A DNA stretch of 64,000 nucleotides, from positions 2,604,001-2,668,000 of the forward strand of contig OZ251574.1 of the NCBI GenBank assembly GCA_965243635.1, written 5' to 3'. Positions 9,250 to 18,379 of this stretch are shown piece by piece; position 1 is the first letter of the stretch; each line of letters opens with the position of its first letter. Source of the stretch: Rs1 sp000416275 (GTDB lineage Bacteria > Pseudomonadota > Gammaproteobacteria > Pseudomonadales > Balneatricaceae). The position numbers and the translations under genes were made by a program. The notes under the pieces were generated by a model, which saw nothing but the letters and a program-made list of their open reading frames with translations, did not search any database and was not told the DNA's origin.

Positions 9250-10398
9250 CTAGTCAGCGGCTACTTCTCGACGAATTAATTCTGCCAATGGGGGGATATC
9301 CCCAATCCCAGAATTTCTATCCAATATATAGTCCCAAAATGACACACCAAGCTTTCGACAAGTCTTTTTTAGACTGGAAAATGTATCTCGGCACTCTCTT
9401 CCAACATCACTGCGAGTACCTCCACTGATCTTTCTCTTTTTTACGAAATCCCTGATATCTGTTTCACTACCATTGGTATGTAAGGGAATTTCAGGACGTG
9501 CTAATACTCGCAGTAATTTCGCTTTGTTTTTGTAGATCCGCTTGAGCAATTGGTTTAAAGACTCATAACGTGTTCGCTGCGTAAAAATCTCGTCAAAAAA
9601 AGTCTCCAGCGCGGCTTTCTGATCGGAACCTGGCTGGACTTTATACGTTTTTAGGCCTCGATATAAATCCCAAATTTCACCGCGTACTTTCGCTATATCC
9701 TCTCGGTGCCATTCGTTTAACGGCAGCATTGTGTGTACCAAACGCTCAGTATGAATCCAGCACAATGCGTGCTGCAGAATATTGAACTGACCCGCCCCGT
9801 CACTGAGTATGACTAAGTTCTGGCACCGGTTTTGATGCTGCACATTACCAAGTAAAGCGCCTTCCGTCGCAATACGACGGTGGCGCGCCGAGTTGATTCC
9901 CTGCTCATCAAGATGCTCCTCCCAACGCAGGGCATTAGCAAAATGCGACAAGCCACTCTCTAAGAGAAGCTTTAGTGGGACATGCGGTAATTTTTGATCT
10001 ACCCAGTAAGACTCAGCGTGATGATTAATACGATAACTTTTATCCCCCGCACAGAGCAATTCCAAAAAATTAACCCTACTCTTAGAGCCTGTCGATTCAA
10101 ACCAAGCAAAATACTCGTTGCCTATTTGAGTGACATAACCGTTGACCCCTTTATGGCGAGCACCTGAATCGTCAACAGTGACATAATCGGACAAAGCTAA
10201 ACCCGCTTTTAAAATGTCGTTCTTTTCCTGATGAAATTGAGATTTTCCCTCGGATAAAAGGCGATTGATTTGACCGGCGGAGATATCAATCCCCCATTCT
10301 CGCAGTTGCTCTAGCAATAGAGGTTGGGTGACATGACAGTGATGGTGTTGATAAAGGACATAGCTGAGTAAATAAGGACCGTAATGCAGCCCGTTCAA
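9250..10398 (-). CDS. IS66-family transposase, C-terminal DDE part
   Basis: Carries the catalytic domain of the transposase. VTVDDSGARHKG supplies the first aspartate, a VILSDGAGQFNIL region the second, and NGSETDIRDFVKKRKISGGT the catalytic glutamate and C-terminal motif. The frame opens without a good ATG (the first candidate is a TTG at 10398). It continues in the -1 frame from the N-terminal part at 10395-10865: read across a run of seven A (minus strand, 10469-10475), the protein becomes a continuous polypeptide of about 540 residues. It is either made by programmed slippage or broken by one base. Confidence 0.82.
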   Translation of the reverse strand: MNGLHYGPYLLSYVLYQHHHCHVTQPLLLEQLREWGIDISAGQINRLLSEGKSQFHQEKNDILKAGLALSDYVTVDDSGARHKGVNGYVTQIGNEYFAWFESTGSKSRVNFLELLCAGDKSYRINHHAESYWVDQKLPHVPLKLLLESGLSHFANALRWEEHLDEQGINSARHRRIATEGALLGNVQHQNRCQNLVILSDGAGQFNILQHALCWIHTERLVHTMLPLNEWHREDIAKVRGEIWDLYRGLKTYKVQPGSDQKAALETFFDEIFTQRTRYESLNQLLKRIYKNKAKLLRVLARPEIPLHTNGSETDIRDFVKKRKISGGTRSDVGRECRDTFSSLKKTCRKLGVSFWDYILDRNSGIGDIPPLAELIRREVAAD

Positions 10399-10865
10399 TT
10401 CTTTAGGTAATTTAGCGGTGAGGGTTTGGCCGTCTGGTGTGACATAACGGGCGAGACGATAACGGGTGTTTTTTTGCCAATGACCAACTCCTGAACAATA
10501 AAATCCCGGTATCCTTTAAAGCGAGCTCCTGGAGGGATACCGTCTTGCGGTTGAACCACTTGATCGTCATGGATAGTTAGATTCGCATTTTTAGAGCGTT
10601 TCTTTGAGCCTGGCCGCTTTTTGTTTTCTGTCGATACTGAATCATCGCCCGTCGATTTATCTGTTTCTTTGTCCAAGTTACTTGGTTTGAAAGTGGCCCG
10701 TTTTTTCTGCTTTTTTAGTACGCGCACTTCATCTTTGAGCAGCTCGATCTCTTCGGCTTGCTGCTGAATACTTTGAAAGCATTGCTCTACTATCAGCAGT
10801 AAGCTTTTGACTACCGGAGTTTGTTCACTTTCTGGAATATCAGGTAAAGTAGGGAGTTTTTTCAA
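10395..10865 (-). CDS. IS66-family transposase, N-terminal part (coiled coil)
   Basis: First 156 residues of the transposase in frame 0. A leucine-rich coiled coil (about residues 28-55, VEQCFQSIQQQAEEIELLKD) is followed by a basic, lysine-rich stretch, then RFKGYRDFIVQELVIGKK where homology should continue. After VIGKK the frame leaves the family sequence and stops. The -1 frame continues NTRYRLARYVTPDGQTL into the DDE part. The junction is the minus-strand sequence GGCAAAAAAACACCC. Confidence 0.75.
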   Translation of the reverse strand: MKKLPTLPDIPESEQTPVVKSLLLIVEQCFQSIQQQAEEIELLKDEVRVLKKQKKRATFKPSNLDKETDKSTGDDSVSTENKKRPGSKKRSKNANLTIHDDQVVQPQDGIPPGARFKGYRDFIVQELVIGKKTPVIVSPVMSHQTAKPSPLNYLKN

Positions 10866-11311
10866 AGGTTTAAGTCATAGCAGCGAATGATAAGGTTATC
10901 TTACCATGGCTTTTTTAGGTGATATTTTTGCTTCTGTGAAGAGGTTTGAGGCATTTAAATAGTTAGTCGCAACCCGCGAGTGTATAAAACAAATAAACCA
11001 CTCACATGGACTGGTATAACGCGGTGCTGCTACTTTAAAGAAGAAGGGAAGTGGTCTTTAATTTTAACGACTTTTGGACTAAAACCCTGTCAAGAGAAAA
11101 TGATTTATATTGACGTTCTGCCCCGAGTTATTGAGAAGTTACTACATTTTACATTTTGTTTGATATTAGGGACTCGGTTATTGCGTGTAATATAACTTAA
11201 GAAATGATACCTAGAATTCCTGAATCTCTTCAAACCGCGAATATTAGGAGAGTGTTTTTTTCAAAAACAGCCTACTAAAAGTAAACTGGAAATCTTCAAA
11301 AAGGAGTTTAT

Positions 11312-12178
11312 ATGCTTAAAACAGCCATTGTTATATTAGTAATAATATTTTCTTCGGGATGTACGACAACAGCAAAAACTCCAATCCAGTCGGCGAATTC
11401 AGCCGTTAAACTGGCTGATTTTCTTCGTCTATCTGCTGCCAGCGAAGTTAATAAGCAACACATTACTGAATACTTTCAAACACTAAACCCTAAGCATCCT
11501 CTTGAAATCATTAAATATCAAAAGCACAGTTTATATCTGGGGAGTGTTATCAATAGCTTGCGCTCGGGAGATGGCATCATGTCTTGGCCCAGTGGTTCCA
11601 TTTATATGGGCAAATGGCACAACAATAAACGCACTGGTAAAGGAGCTTACATTTTTATTGAAGCGCAAAATAATAGCCCGACAACGACATCAGAAATTTA
11701 CGTTGGTGATTGGATTAATGATAAGAAGCAAGGCACGGGAAATTTAATTTCTGCAAGTGGTAACACTTATATTGGCGATTTTTCTGACGATAAAAAGAAC
11801 GGTCAAGGAGTTTTTACTTGGGTTAATGGAGAATTTAACGGTGATGTGTATCGGGGAAACTTTGTAGAAGATCAAAGATCAGGCAGCGGAGTCTATACCT
11901 GGGCAGATGGGAGCGTGCATACTGGTACTTGGGCTGATGGTGAACGGCAGGGGGTATCAACAACACTATGGAGTAATGGTCAGTCTTATAAGGGCAACTA
12001 TGAAGCGGATCAACGCTCTGGATTCGGAGTTAAAACTTGGCCTAATGGAATAACTTTCAGCGGAATGTTCAAGCAAGATCTAGCTCACGGTGTAGGAGTG
12101 AAATCCAATAAAGATGGAGATTCTTGTAAGGGTAACTGGCAATTGGGAAAGTTAATAGGCGAGTGTTTACCTCTTTAG
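11312..12178 (+). CDS. MORN-repeat lipoprotein
   Basis: 288-residue predicted lipoprotein. An N-terminal signal MLKTAIVILVIIFSSGC has a lipobox-like end with the lipidated cysteine at 17. From about residue 90 it consists of MORN repeats, for example YMGKWHNNKRTGKGAYIF, YVGDWINDKKQGTGNLIS, YIGDFSDDKKNGQGVFTW and YKGNYEADQRSGFGVKTW, about seven in all. MORN arrays form extended beta hairpins that bind lipids or proteins; the function here is unknown. AAGGAG 7 bases before the ATG supports the start. It stands alone between the IS66 element and prpE. Confidence 0.85.
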   Translation: MLKTAIVILVIIFSSGCTTTAKTPIQSANSAVKLADFLRLSAASEVNKQHITEYFQTLNPKHPLEIIKYQKHSLYLGSVINSLRSGDGIMSWPSGSIYMGKWHNNKRTGKGAYIFIEAQNNSPTTTSEIYVGDWINDKKQGTGNLISASGNTYIGDFSDDKKNGQGVFTWVNGEFNGDVYRGNFVEDQRSGSGVYTWADGSVHTGTWADGERQGVSTTLWSNGQSYKGNYEADQRSGFGVKTWPNGITFSGMFKQDLAHGVGVKSNKDGDSCKGNWQLGKLIGECLPL

Positions 12179-12434
12179 GCTATTTAACTTGTCTCTCTAT
12201 AATGCAGCTAAAACCTAAACAAGATTTGCTTAAGCCCCCTGGACTCATAAATTTCCAATACAGTTACGGCTGATTGCTTGCAGATTGTGTGGTAATAAAC
12301 TGCAAGTATTTAGCTTCACGCTCGATAAAGGAGATCGCAGATGCATAAGCTGCGTACCTCAGAAGACTTGACCAGAAAAAGTATGATCCAAACGCTATAG
12401 AGCGCTTGTTCATAAAAATGCCGAGACTATATCG

Positions 12435-12470
12435 AAATCCGTGGCCTCAAAGTGAAGTCACGGATTCAGG
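12435..12470. repeat. Family A minimal remnant
   Basis: Only the two terminal repeats remain: an AATCCGTGGCCTCAAAG left end fused to a TGAAGTCACGGATTCAGG right end, with the interior deleted. The rest of the 12179-12545 gap between the MORN gene and prpE shows no gene or clear terminator. Confidence 0.65.
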
Positions 12471-12545
12471 AGTACTTAAAAGCAGATACTCAATATTTAA
12501 TTGAATGCACTGTTAGCGCTACTGTTCGCTGTGCTCATTTTTCGA

Positions 12546-14438
12546 CTAAGCATGTTGACATTCTGTGCTTAAAAGTTGTTCGATTTCCTGTAAAATAGCG
12601 GGGTCGTCAATAGTAGAAGGTGCTTGATAGGTTTCATTCGCTGCAATTTTACGCAGTACTGCGCGTAAAATCTTTCCCGAGCGAGTTTTTGGTAAACGCT
12701 GCACAACAAACACTCTTTTAAAGCAGGCAAGGGCCCCTATTTGCCGACGCACGTCTGCAACTAGCTCTCGCTGTAACTGATCAATCTCAATTTCAACTCC
12801 TGCTTTTAACACCACTAATCCGATAGGTATTTGACCTTTCAAACTATCGTGTACGCCAATCACAGCACATTCGGCGACTGCAGTATGTGTTGAAACAACT
12901 TCTTCCATTTCTCCTGTTGATAGACGGTGACCCGAGACATTAATAACATCGTCTGTCCTGCCAGTAATATAGATATAATCATCATCGTCTTTGTAGCCGC
13001 CATCCCCTGTATGATAATAGCCTTTAAATAATGATAAATAAGCGTCCTTATATCTATCAGGCTGATTCCAAATAGCCGTTGAAGCTCCTGGAGGTAGCGG
13101 CAGTTTTAAACATATATTACCAACCTCACCAATGCTAACTTCTTCTCCCTCGATGGATAACACTTTTATATCGTAGCCCGGAGTGCATTTATTTGTCGAC
13201 CCCAACCTTGCAGGTGCAGGGTTGTCCCAGCCCATCATCGGCGCTGTCATCGGCCAGCCAGTTTCTGTCTGCCACCAGTGATCGAGGATCGGGACTTGTA
13301 AAAGTTCAGATAGCCATTGATATGTTGAAGAGTCAAGTTTTTCACCGGCCACAAAAACCCATCGTAAACTGGTTAAATCGTATTTTTTAACGTATTCACC
13401 GATAGGGTCTTCTTTACGGATCGCTCTGAAAGCGGTAGGGGCACAAATCATAGAGTTGACTTTATACTCATTTATTATGCGCCAAAAAGCCCCAGAATCT
13501 GGTGTTCTGATTGGTTTCCCCTCATAAAAAACACTGCTTGCACCACAAATTAAGGGTCCGTATATGATAAAAGAGTGGCCGACCACCCATCCGATATCAG
13601 AAGCCGCCCACCATACATCCCCCTCAGACATGCCATAAATATCATTGAAGGCCAATTTCAAAGCAACCGCATGCCCACCATTGTCACGAACGATCCCCTT
13701 AGGCTTACCAGTCGTGCCTGATGTATACAAAATATACAGAGGATCATTGCTTTTAACGGCGATGCAATCAGCAGGAATTACATTTTTTACAAATTCTGAC
13801 CAGCTTATCTGCTGCTTAACGTCCAGTTCTGCCAACGACATTTCTCTTTGTAAAACAATAGTTTTCAAAGGTTTGTTAACAGCCAACTGAATAGCTTTAT
13901 TAACTAGGGGTTGATAGGGAATAATTCGATCAAATTCTATGCCACATGATGCTGTAATGATTAACTTCGCCTGAGCATCATCAATTCTGATCGCTAATTC
14001 ATGAGCGGCGAAACCACCAAATACAACCGAGTGCACCGCTCCAATTCGCGCACAGGCCAACATTGCTATCGCCGCCTGAGGAATCATCGGCATATAAATA
14101 ATAACCCTATCCCCTTTCACTATACCCAAATCTCGCATAGCACCTGCAAAAGTACTCACTTGCTGCTGTAACTGAGCATAGCTTATTTGTTGTTTTACTT
14201 GAGCTGCAGGAGAGTCGTAATAAAAGGCAATTTGATTGCCCCGGCCTTTTTCTACATGTTGATCGACAGCTAAATAACAAGTGTTCAATACTCCGTCATC
14301 AAACCATGAATAGCCATCGTTAGACTTTTCATTTAAACCTATGGAAGGCATCTTGTACCAGCTAATTTGTTTAGCTTTATCCAACCAATAGCCATTTGGG
14401 TCGATTAGTGACTGTTGATATTGCTGATCATAACTCAT
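12546..14438 (-). CDS. prpE: Propionyl-CoA synthetase (PrpE-type acyl-CoA synthetase)
   Basis: 630-residue AMP-forming acyl-CoA synthetase of the acetyl/propionyl-CoA synthetase family. It converts propionate, and probably other short acids, with ATP and CoA to the acyl-CoA. The P-loop-like motif YTSGTTGKPKGIVRDNGGHA, with the RDNGGHA extension, is characteristic of PrpE/ACSS3 rather than Acs. Other features are VVFGGFAAHELAIRIDDAQA, WWQTETGWPM and C-terminal KTRSGKILRA, whose second lysine is the usual acetylation site. It is a single gene, not in a prpBCD operon. Valine catabolism in this window also leads to propionyl-CoA. ATG start at 14438. Confidence 0.9.
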   Translation of the reverse strand: MSYDQQYQQSLIDPNGYWLDKAKQISWYKMPSIGLNEKSNDGYSWFDDGVLNTCYLAVDQHVEKGRGNQIAFYYDSPAAQVKQQISYAQLQQQVSTFAGAMRDLGIVKGDRVIIYMPMIPQAAIAMLACARIGAVHSVVFGGFAAHELAIRIDDAQAKLIITASCGIEFDRIIPYQPLVNKAIQLAVNKPLKTIVLQREMSLAELDVKQQISWSEFVKNVIPADCIAVKSNDPLYILYTSGTTGKPKGIVRDNGGHAVALKLAFNDIYGMSEGDVWWAASDIGWVVGHSFIIYGPLICGASSVFYEGKPIRTPDSGAFWRIINEYKVNSMICAPTAFRAIRKEDPIGEYVKKYDLTSLRWVFVAGEKLDSSTYQWLSELLQVPILDHWWQTETGWPMTAPMMGWDNPAPARLGSTNKCTPGYDIKVLSIEGEEVSIGEVGNICLKLPLPPGASTAIWNQPDRYKDAYLSLFKGYYHTGDGGYKDDDDYIYITGRTDDVINVSGHRLSTGEMEEVVSTHTAVAECAVIGVHDSLKGQIPIGLVVLKAGVEIEIDQLQRELVADVRRQIGALACFKRVFVVQRLPKTRSGKILRAVLRKIAANETYQAPSTIDDPAILQEIEQLLSTECQHA

Positions 14439-14598
14439 ACATACTCCATTTTTTATAATTAGTTTTCATCCATAAACAGAGCCGCCGCGAAAGCGCTGCA
14501 ATGATTTGAGATGGAAATTACCAGAGATCAGTGCTTGGTGAATTCAAATCACTAAATATTGTCGTTGTAAAACTGGCAAAGTAAGCCGTATATAGTAG

Positions 14599-14795
14599 CT
14601 GAATCTGCGACTTTCACGCGGCGCTCTGCATCCACTCTGAAGCCACGGATTCAGAGTGGATGTAGAGTGTAAGCTATTGGCTCTACTCTGGAATTGAAAA
14701 ATCTTAGCTGCACCCGTAGGTTCAACGGGTATTTTTCTAACCGCTGTAGAATCAATAGCTTGCGCTATGTGGTGCAGTGAAGTCACTGATTCAGG
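14599..14795. repeat. Family A foldback element, copy 6 (compound)
   Basis: A right-hand standard arm and centre (GAGTGTAAGCTATTGG to CACTGATTCAGG) are preceded by an extra, nearly self-complementary end block (CTGAATCTGCGACTTTC..GAAGCCACGGATTCAG), as if one copy inserted into or recombined with another. It lies upstream of prpE. Confidence 0.75.
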
Positions 14796-14924
14796 TAACA
14801 ATAAATACTCTTATGATTGTCGACAATACTGGGATAGTGCATGCAGATAAATAGTTCTTTAGTCGTAATAATCTATCTATTTTCACTGAGTGAGAAAGCG
14901 CTATATAGAGAAGGTTGATCTAAT

Positions 14925-15086
14925 CAGACCTCTACATAACTGCTGCGCCCGGTAATACGGCGTTAAAAACCGGCTCTAGATGCTCATTTACACCAGTAAT
15001 ACCCATAAACAGGGGCGCACTGACTCCGCTATCTCGCCGATTTTTGCCTTGTCTTACCTTCGCTCGCAACGTTATGCAGAGGCCTG
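14925..15086. repeat. Family B foldback element, copy 1 (162 bp, exact 5-bp target duplication)
   Basis: Terminal repeats CAGACCTCTACATAAC and GTTATGCAGAGGCCTG are slightly mutated family B ends. Exact CTAAT duplications flank it (14920-14924 and 15087-15091). Internal arms GGTAATACGG..AAAAACCGGC and GCCGATTTTTGCC..CTTACC pair, so the element can fold along its whole length. Confidence 0.88.
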
Positions 15087-15154
15087 CTAATAATTGTTTT
15101 TAGATTAATTCGACCCTTAAAACTGCAAGCAACTCTACAAGCAGCTCTACAAGC

Positions 15155-15167
15155 TGACGATTCGTCA
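15155..15167. promoter_or_regulatory. Palindromic operator candidate 1 upstream of TetR gene
   Basis: TGACGATTCGTCA is a perfect 13-bp palindrome 76 bp before the tetR-like start. A second related palindrome lies at 15213. The pair is a likely autoregulatory operator. Confidence 0.6.
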
Positions 15168-15212
15168 TAATAAAGTTGTTTTTACTTTACAAGCGTATAA
15201 AAAAGTCTATCT

Positions 15213-15227
15213 TTGACGAACCGTCAA
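15213..15227. promoter_or_regulatory. Palindromic operator candidate 2 upstream of TetR gene
   Basis: TTGACGAACCGTCAA is a perfect-arm palindrome (TTGACG-AAC-CGTCAA) sharing the TGACGA/CGTCA half-sites of the site at 15155. It lies 15 bp before the start codon, where binding would block transcription or initiation of the operon. Confidence 0.65.
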
Positions 15228-15242
15228 TAAAAGAATCCTATT

Positions 15243-15995
15243 ATGAGCCCTAAAATTTTTAGCCGACAAGAAAAAGATGCCCGAGAGCAAGAGATGCTGA
15301 ACTGTGCAAAAGAAATTATTCGCAGTCAGGGGGAAGCGGCGTTAACCATCGACAAACTGGTCAAACTGCTGCCCTACTCGAAAGGTACTGTCTACAACCA
15401 CTTTACCAGTAAAGAAGACATTATGCTGGCCATCTGCAATGAGCATATGGCGCAAGTTGCATCGCTATTTTCGCGAGCATTAACTTTTAAGGGCAATAGC
15501 CGTGAAAAAGCATTGGCAGTGCATATTGGCTCATTATTGAACGCACAAGCTAATCCGCAAGATTTCATGATCGGAGTGACGGTTAAAACCGCAGGTTGCA
15601 CCTCTAAAGCATCCGAAGCTCGCCGTCAGCAACATCAACAAATTGAAATATCATTACTCTCACCTATTTTTGCACATTTTAAAACGTCTGTGGAAGCCGG
15701 TGAATGCGTGTTACCTGAGGGAATGGAAATTGAACAACTGGCCTTTTCTTGCTGGAGTGTCGATTTTGGCACGCAAATCCTATTAATGGGTAATACCGAT
15801 ACTTGCAGTTTGCGATCGCAGCTCGATACAGAGCGAGAACTGGTTAATAGTATCAACCTAATGCAAGACGGTATGTGCTGGAAGCCACTGGCTAAAGACT
15901 TCGATTGGCGAGCTTCAGTACAGAGAATCAAAACAGAGATTTTTGCTCCTGAAGTGGCTGAAATAGCCCGCTTGGCAGCACTTAAAACCGATTAA
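15243..15995 (+). CDS. TetR-family transcriptional regulator
   Basis: 250-residue one-component repressor. The N-terminal helix-turn-helix lies at about residues 15-62 (REQEMLNCAKEIIRSQGEAA, then LPYSKGTVYNHFTSKEDIML), typical of TetR. The C-terminal ligand domain is unassigned and includes several cysteines. It begins the same-strand operon with the RND protein, LolA-like protein and outer-membrane barrel (23-bp gap to the next gene), and two palindromes precede it, so it probably represses its own operon and responds to a hydrophobic compound. No strong Shine-Dalgarno precedes the ATG. Confidence 0.88.
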   Translation: MSPKIFSRQEKDAREQEMLNCAKEIIRSQGEAALTIDKLVKLLPYSKGTVYNHFTSKEDIMLAICNEHMAQVASLFSRALTFKGNSREKALAVHIGSLLNAQANPQDFMIGVTVKTAGCTSKASEARRQQHQQIEISLLSPIFAHFKTSVEAGECVLPEGMEIEQLAFSCWSVDFGTQILLMGNTDTCSLRSQLDTERELVNSINLMQDGMCWKPLAKDFDWRASVQRIKTEIFAPEVAEIARLAALKTD

Positions 15996-16018
15996 TTAAA
16001 TTTTACTTGGGGAAAAAA

Positions 16019-18379
16019 ATGAGAGAACGCATTTATAATTTTGCACTCAATAGGCCATGGCTAGTGATATTGATTTCAATATTACTGGTCTTTGGCACGG
16101 CTTACGGTGCAAAGAATTTAGTGTTTAAAGGCGACTATAAAGTCTTTTTTAGTGAAGATAACCCGCAGTTAACCGCCTTTGAATCGATTCAGGATATTTA
16201 TTCGAAAAGTGATAACGTCGCTTTTATATTAGCGCCAAAAAACGGTGATATCTTTACCAAAGAAAATTTGGCAGCGGTCTATTGGCTCACCACCGAATCA
16301 TGGCAAGTGCCCTATTCTACTCGGGTTGATTCTATCTCAAACTTCCAGTACACCATCGCGGAAGAAGATGATCTGATCGTCGAAGATTTAGTCTTAGACC
16401 CTGAGGCGTTAACTGCCGCTGATATGCCGCGCATTAAAGAAATTGCGACCAATGATCCACTACTGTTAAATAAAATCGTCTCTAAAACAGGTCATGTATC
16501 AATCGTTAACGTCACTAATCAGCTGCCTGGGATCAACCCGATTACCGAAATCCCTGAAGTGGCCAATAAAGTACGTGCCATAAAAGCTCAGTTTGAAGAA
16601 AAATTCCCCAACATCGATGTCCAGCTTACCGGCATGGTCATGATGAACACCACATTTTCAGAAACCTCTATTTCAGATAGCAGTACATTAGTTCCCGCTA
16701 TGTTCGGGATTGTGCTATTAACCATGATCCTACTACTGCGTAGCTTTAGCGGTACGCTGGCGACCTTAGTGGTGATTATCTTTAGTATAGCGGGCACCAT
16801 GGGCGCGGTCGGCTGGTTTGGCTTTTATCTAACCGGTCCTTCAGTGAGCGCACCGACCATGATACTGACCTTAGCAGTGGCCGATTGTATACATATACTG
16901 ACCAGCTACTATTTTGAAATGCGCCAGGGAAAAGCTAAAAAAGAGGCGCTACAAGAGAGTTTAAGAGTCAATTTCAAACCTATATTGCTGACCAGTGTCA
17001 CCACTGCGATTGGTTTTATGAGCATGAATTTCTCCGACTCACCCCCCTTTCGCGATTTAGGTAACATGGTCGCTATCGGAGTGATGTTAGCCTTTGTCTT
17101 CTCTATTACCGTATTCCCAGCGCTGTTGATGATACTGCCGGTTAAAGCCAGCAAAATCGCCCCTGAAAGCAATCGTGGAATAATGGAGAAATTCGCCGAT
17201 TTGGTGGTCGCTAAACGAAAAATATTACTGCCGGCAACAGTGGTGATAATCGTGGCATTGGCCAGCTTTTTGCCGCAAAATAAACTCGATGATAATTTTG
17301 TTGAATACTTTGATACTTCGGTACCCTTTCGTGCTGCAACAGACTTTATGGAAGAGAACTTATCGGGGCTGTCATCTATAGAAGTATCGATTGACAGTAA
17401 GGTAAGTAGTGGCATTAACGATCCTAAATTTTTGAAAACAGTCGGTGATTTCACCGATTGGCTACGCGCGCAAGAGTTTACCGATCACGTCAGCACTCTC
17501 TCCGATGTACTTAAGCGCCTCAATAAAAACATGCATGGCGATGATCAAGCATTTTATAAACTGCCTGAAGAGCGTGATTTATCTGCACAGTATTTACTAC
17601 TGTATGAAATGTCACTGCCCTATGGTTTAGACTTAAATAATCAGCTCAATGTCGACAAATCTTCTACTCGGGTAATCGGCACCTTTAAAAATCTCTCTTC
17701 TACTCAGCAAATTGAAATAGAAGAGAGCATGTATCGCTGGTTTGCCAGCAATGCACCAGATTACCAAGTCTCTATATCTAGCCCGACCTTGATGTTCGCC
17801 CATATCGGCCAGAGAAATATCACCAGCATGTTATTTGGCACCACCGTGGCCTTGATTTTAATATCACTATTGCTGGCCTTTGCACTGCGCTCAATACGCT
17901 ACGGCGTCATCAGCTTGCTACCTAACCTGATCCCAGCCTCTGTCGGCTTTGGTTTATGGTACTTCATGGATGGACAAGTTGGCTTGGCACTCTCGGTTGT
18001 TACTGGTATGACACTGGGTATCGTCGTAGATGATACCGTGCATTTTTTGACAAAATATAAGCATGCTAGAGATAAGTATGGTAAAAATTCTGAAGAGGCG
18101 GTTAGATATGCTTTTAGCAGCGTAGGACGAGCGCTGTGGATCACAACTTTAGTACTAGTCGCCGGCTTTATGGTACTTGCACAATCTAGCTTTAAACTTA
18201 ATGGCGATATGGGGCTGCTAACCGCGGTCACTATTGCGGTGGCCTTAATCGTGGATTTCTTATTCCTACCACCGCTACTAATGATGCTAGATGGTAAGAA
18301 AGAGTCGAGCACCTCCGATTCATCCACTACAACTGTCGATCAAGTCAATCTAAATCTTGCCAAGGGAAATGCAGAATGA
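16019..18379 (+). CDS. RND-superfamily exporter (MMPL-like)
   Basis: Inner-membrane RND transporter of 786 residues with two repeated halves: a single TM helix near the N-terminus, a periplasmic domain, then five clustered TM helices, repeated once. The signature acidic segments are LTLAVADCIHILTSYYFEMR in the first half and TLGIVVDDTVHFLTKYKHAR in the second, likely proton-relay sites. The ATG at 16019 is preferred over the TTG at 16007 because the preceding GGGGAAAAAA fits as ribosome site. The stop overlaps the next start (ATGA). Known relatives with LolA-like and barrel partners handle lipids, hopanoids or hydrophobic compounds; the cargo here is unknown. Confidence 0.88.
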   Translation: MRERIYNFALNRPWLVILISILLVFGTAYGAKNLVFKGDYKVFFSEDNPQLTAFESIQDIYSKSDNVAFILAPKNGDIFTKENLAAVYWLTTESWQVPYSTRVDSISNFQYTIAEEDDLIVEDLVLDPEALTAADMPRIKEIATNDPLLLNKIVSKTGHVSIVNVTNQLPGINPITEIPEVANKVRAIKAQFEEKFPNIDVQLTGMVMMNTTFSETSISDSSTLVPAMFGIVLLTMILLLRSFSGTLATLVVIIFSIAGTMGAVGWFGFYLTGPSVSAPTMILTLAVADCIHILTSYYFEMRQGKAKKEALQESLRVNFKPILLTSVTTAIGFMSMNFSDSPPFRDLGNMVAIGVMLAFVFSITVFPALLMILPVKASKIAPESNRGIMEKFADLVVAKRKILLPATVVIIVALASFLPQNKLDDNFVEYFDTSVPFRAATDFMEENLSGLSSIEVSIDSKVSSGINDPKFLKTVGDFTDWLRAQEFTDHVSTLSDVLKRLNKNMHGDDQAFYKLPEERDLSAQYLLLYEMSLPYGLDLNNQLNVDKSSTRVIGTFKNLSSTQQIEIEESMYRWFASNAPDYQVSISSPTLMFAHIGQRNITSMLFGTTVALILISLLLAFALRSIRYGVISLLPNLIPASVGFGLWYFMDGQVGLALSVVTGMTLGIVVDDTVHFLTKYKHARDKYGKNSEEAVRYAFSSVGRALWITTLVLVAGFMVLAQSSFKLNGDMGLLTAVTIAVALIVDFLFLPPLLMMLDGKKESSTSDSSTTTVDQVNLNLAKGNAE

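Larger units (their letters stand above)
9197..11142 (-). mobile_element. IS66-family insertion sequence (single-transposase type)
   Basis: A complete 1946-bp element. The left end begins GTAACTTCTCAATAAC and the right end is its inverse; the 24-bp terminal repeats differ at one position. An 8-bp target duplication TACATTTT flanks it (9189-9196 and 11143-11150). GTAA ends and 8-bp duplications are hallmarks of IS66. The tnpA and tnpB accessory genes are absent and only the DDE transposase is encoded, in two reading frames, which resembles the ISBst12-like subgroup. It is inserted in family A copy 4. Confidence 0.92.

Noticed and set aside
10980..11195. Open frame of 71 codons at the right end of the IS66-family element
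   Set aside because: It starts with an alternative codon, overlaps the terminal repeat and target duplication, and resembles no protein; it is chance reading through the IS end.
14544..14801. Open frame of 85 codons on the minus strand upstream of prpE
   Set aside because: It lies almost wholly in a family A element, and similar frames occur in other copies because of the repeat.
15127..15153. Short direct repeat CAAGC-ACTCTA units before the TetR gene
   Set aside because: Only about two and a half 12-bp units, imperfect; too short to assign a role compared with the palindromes beside it.
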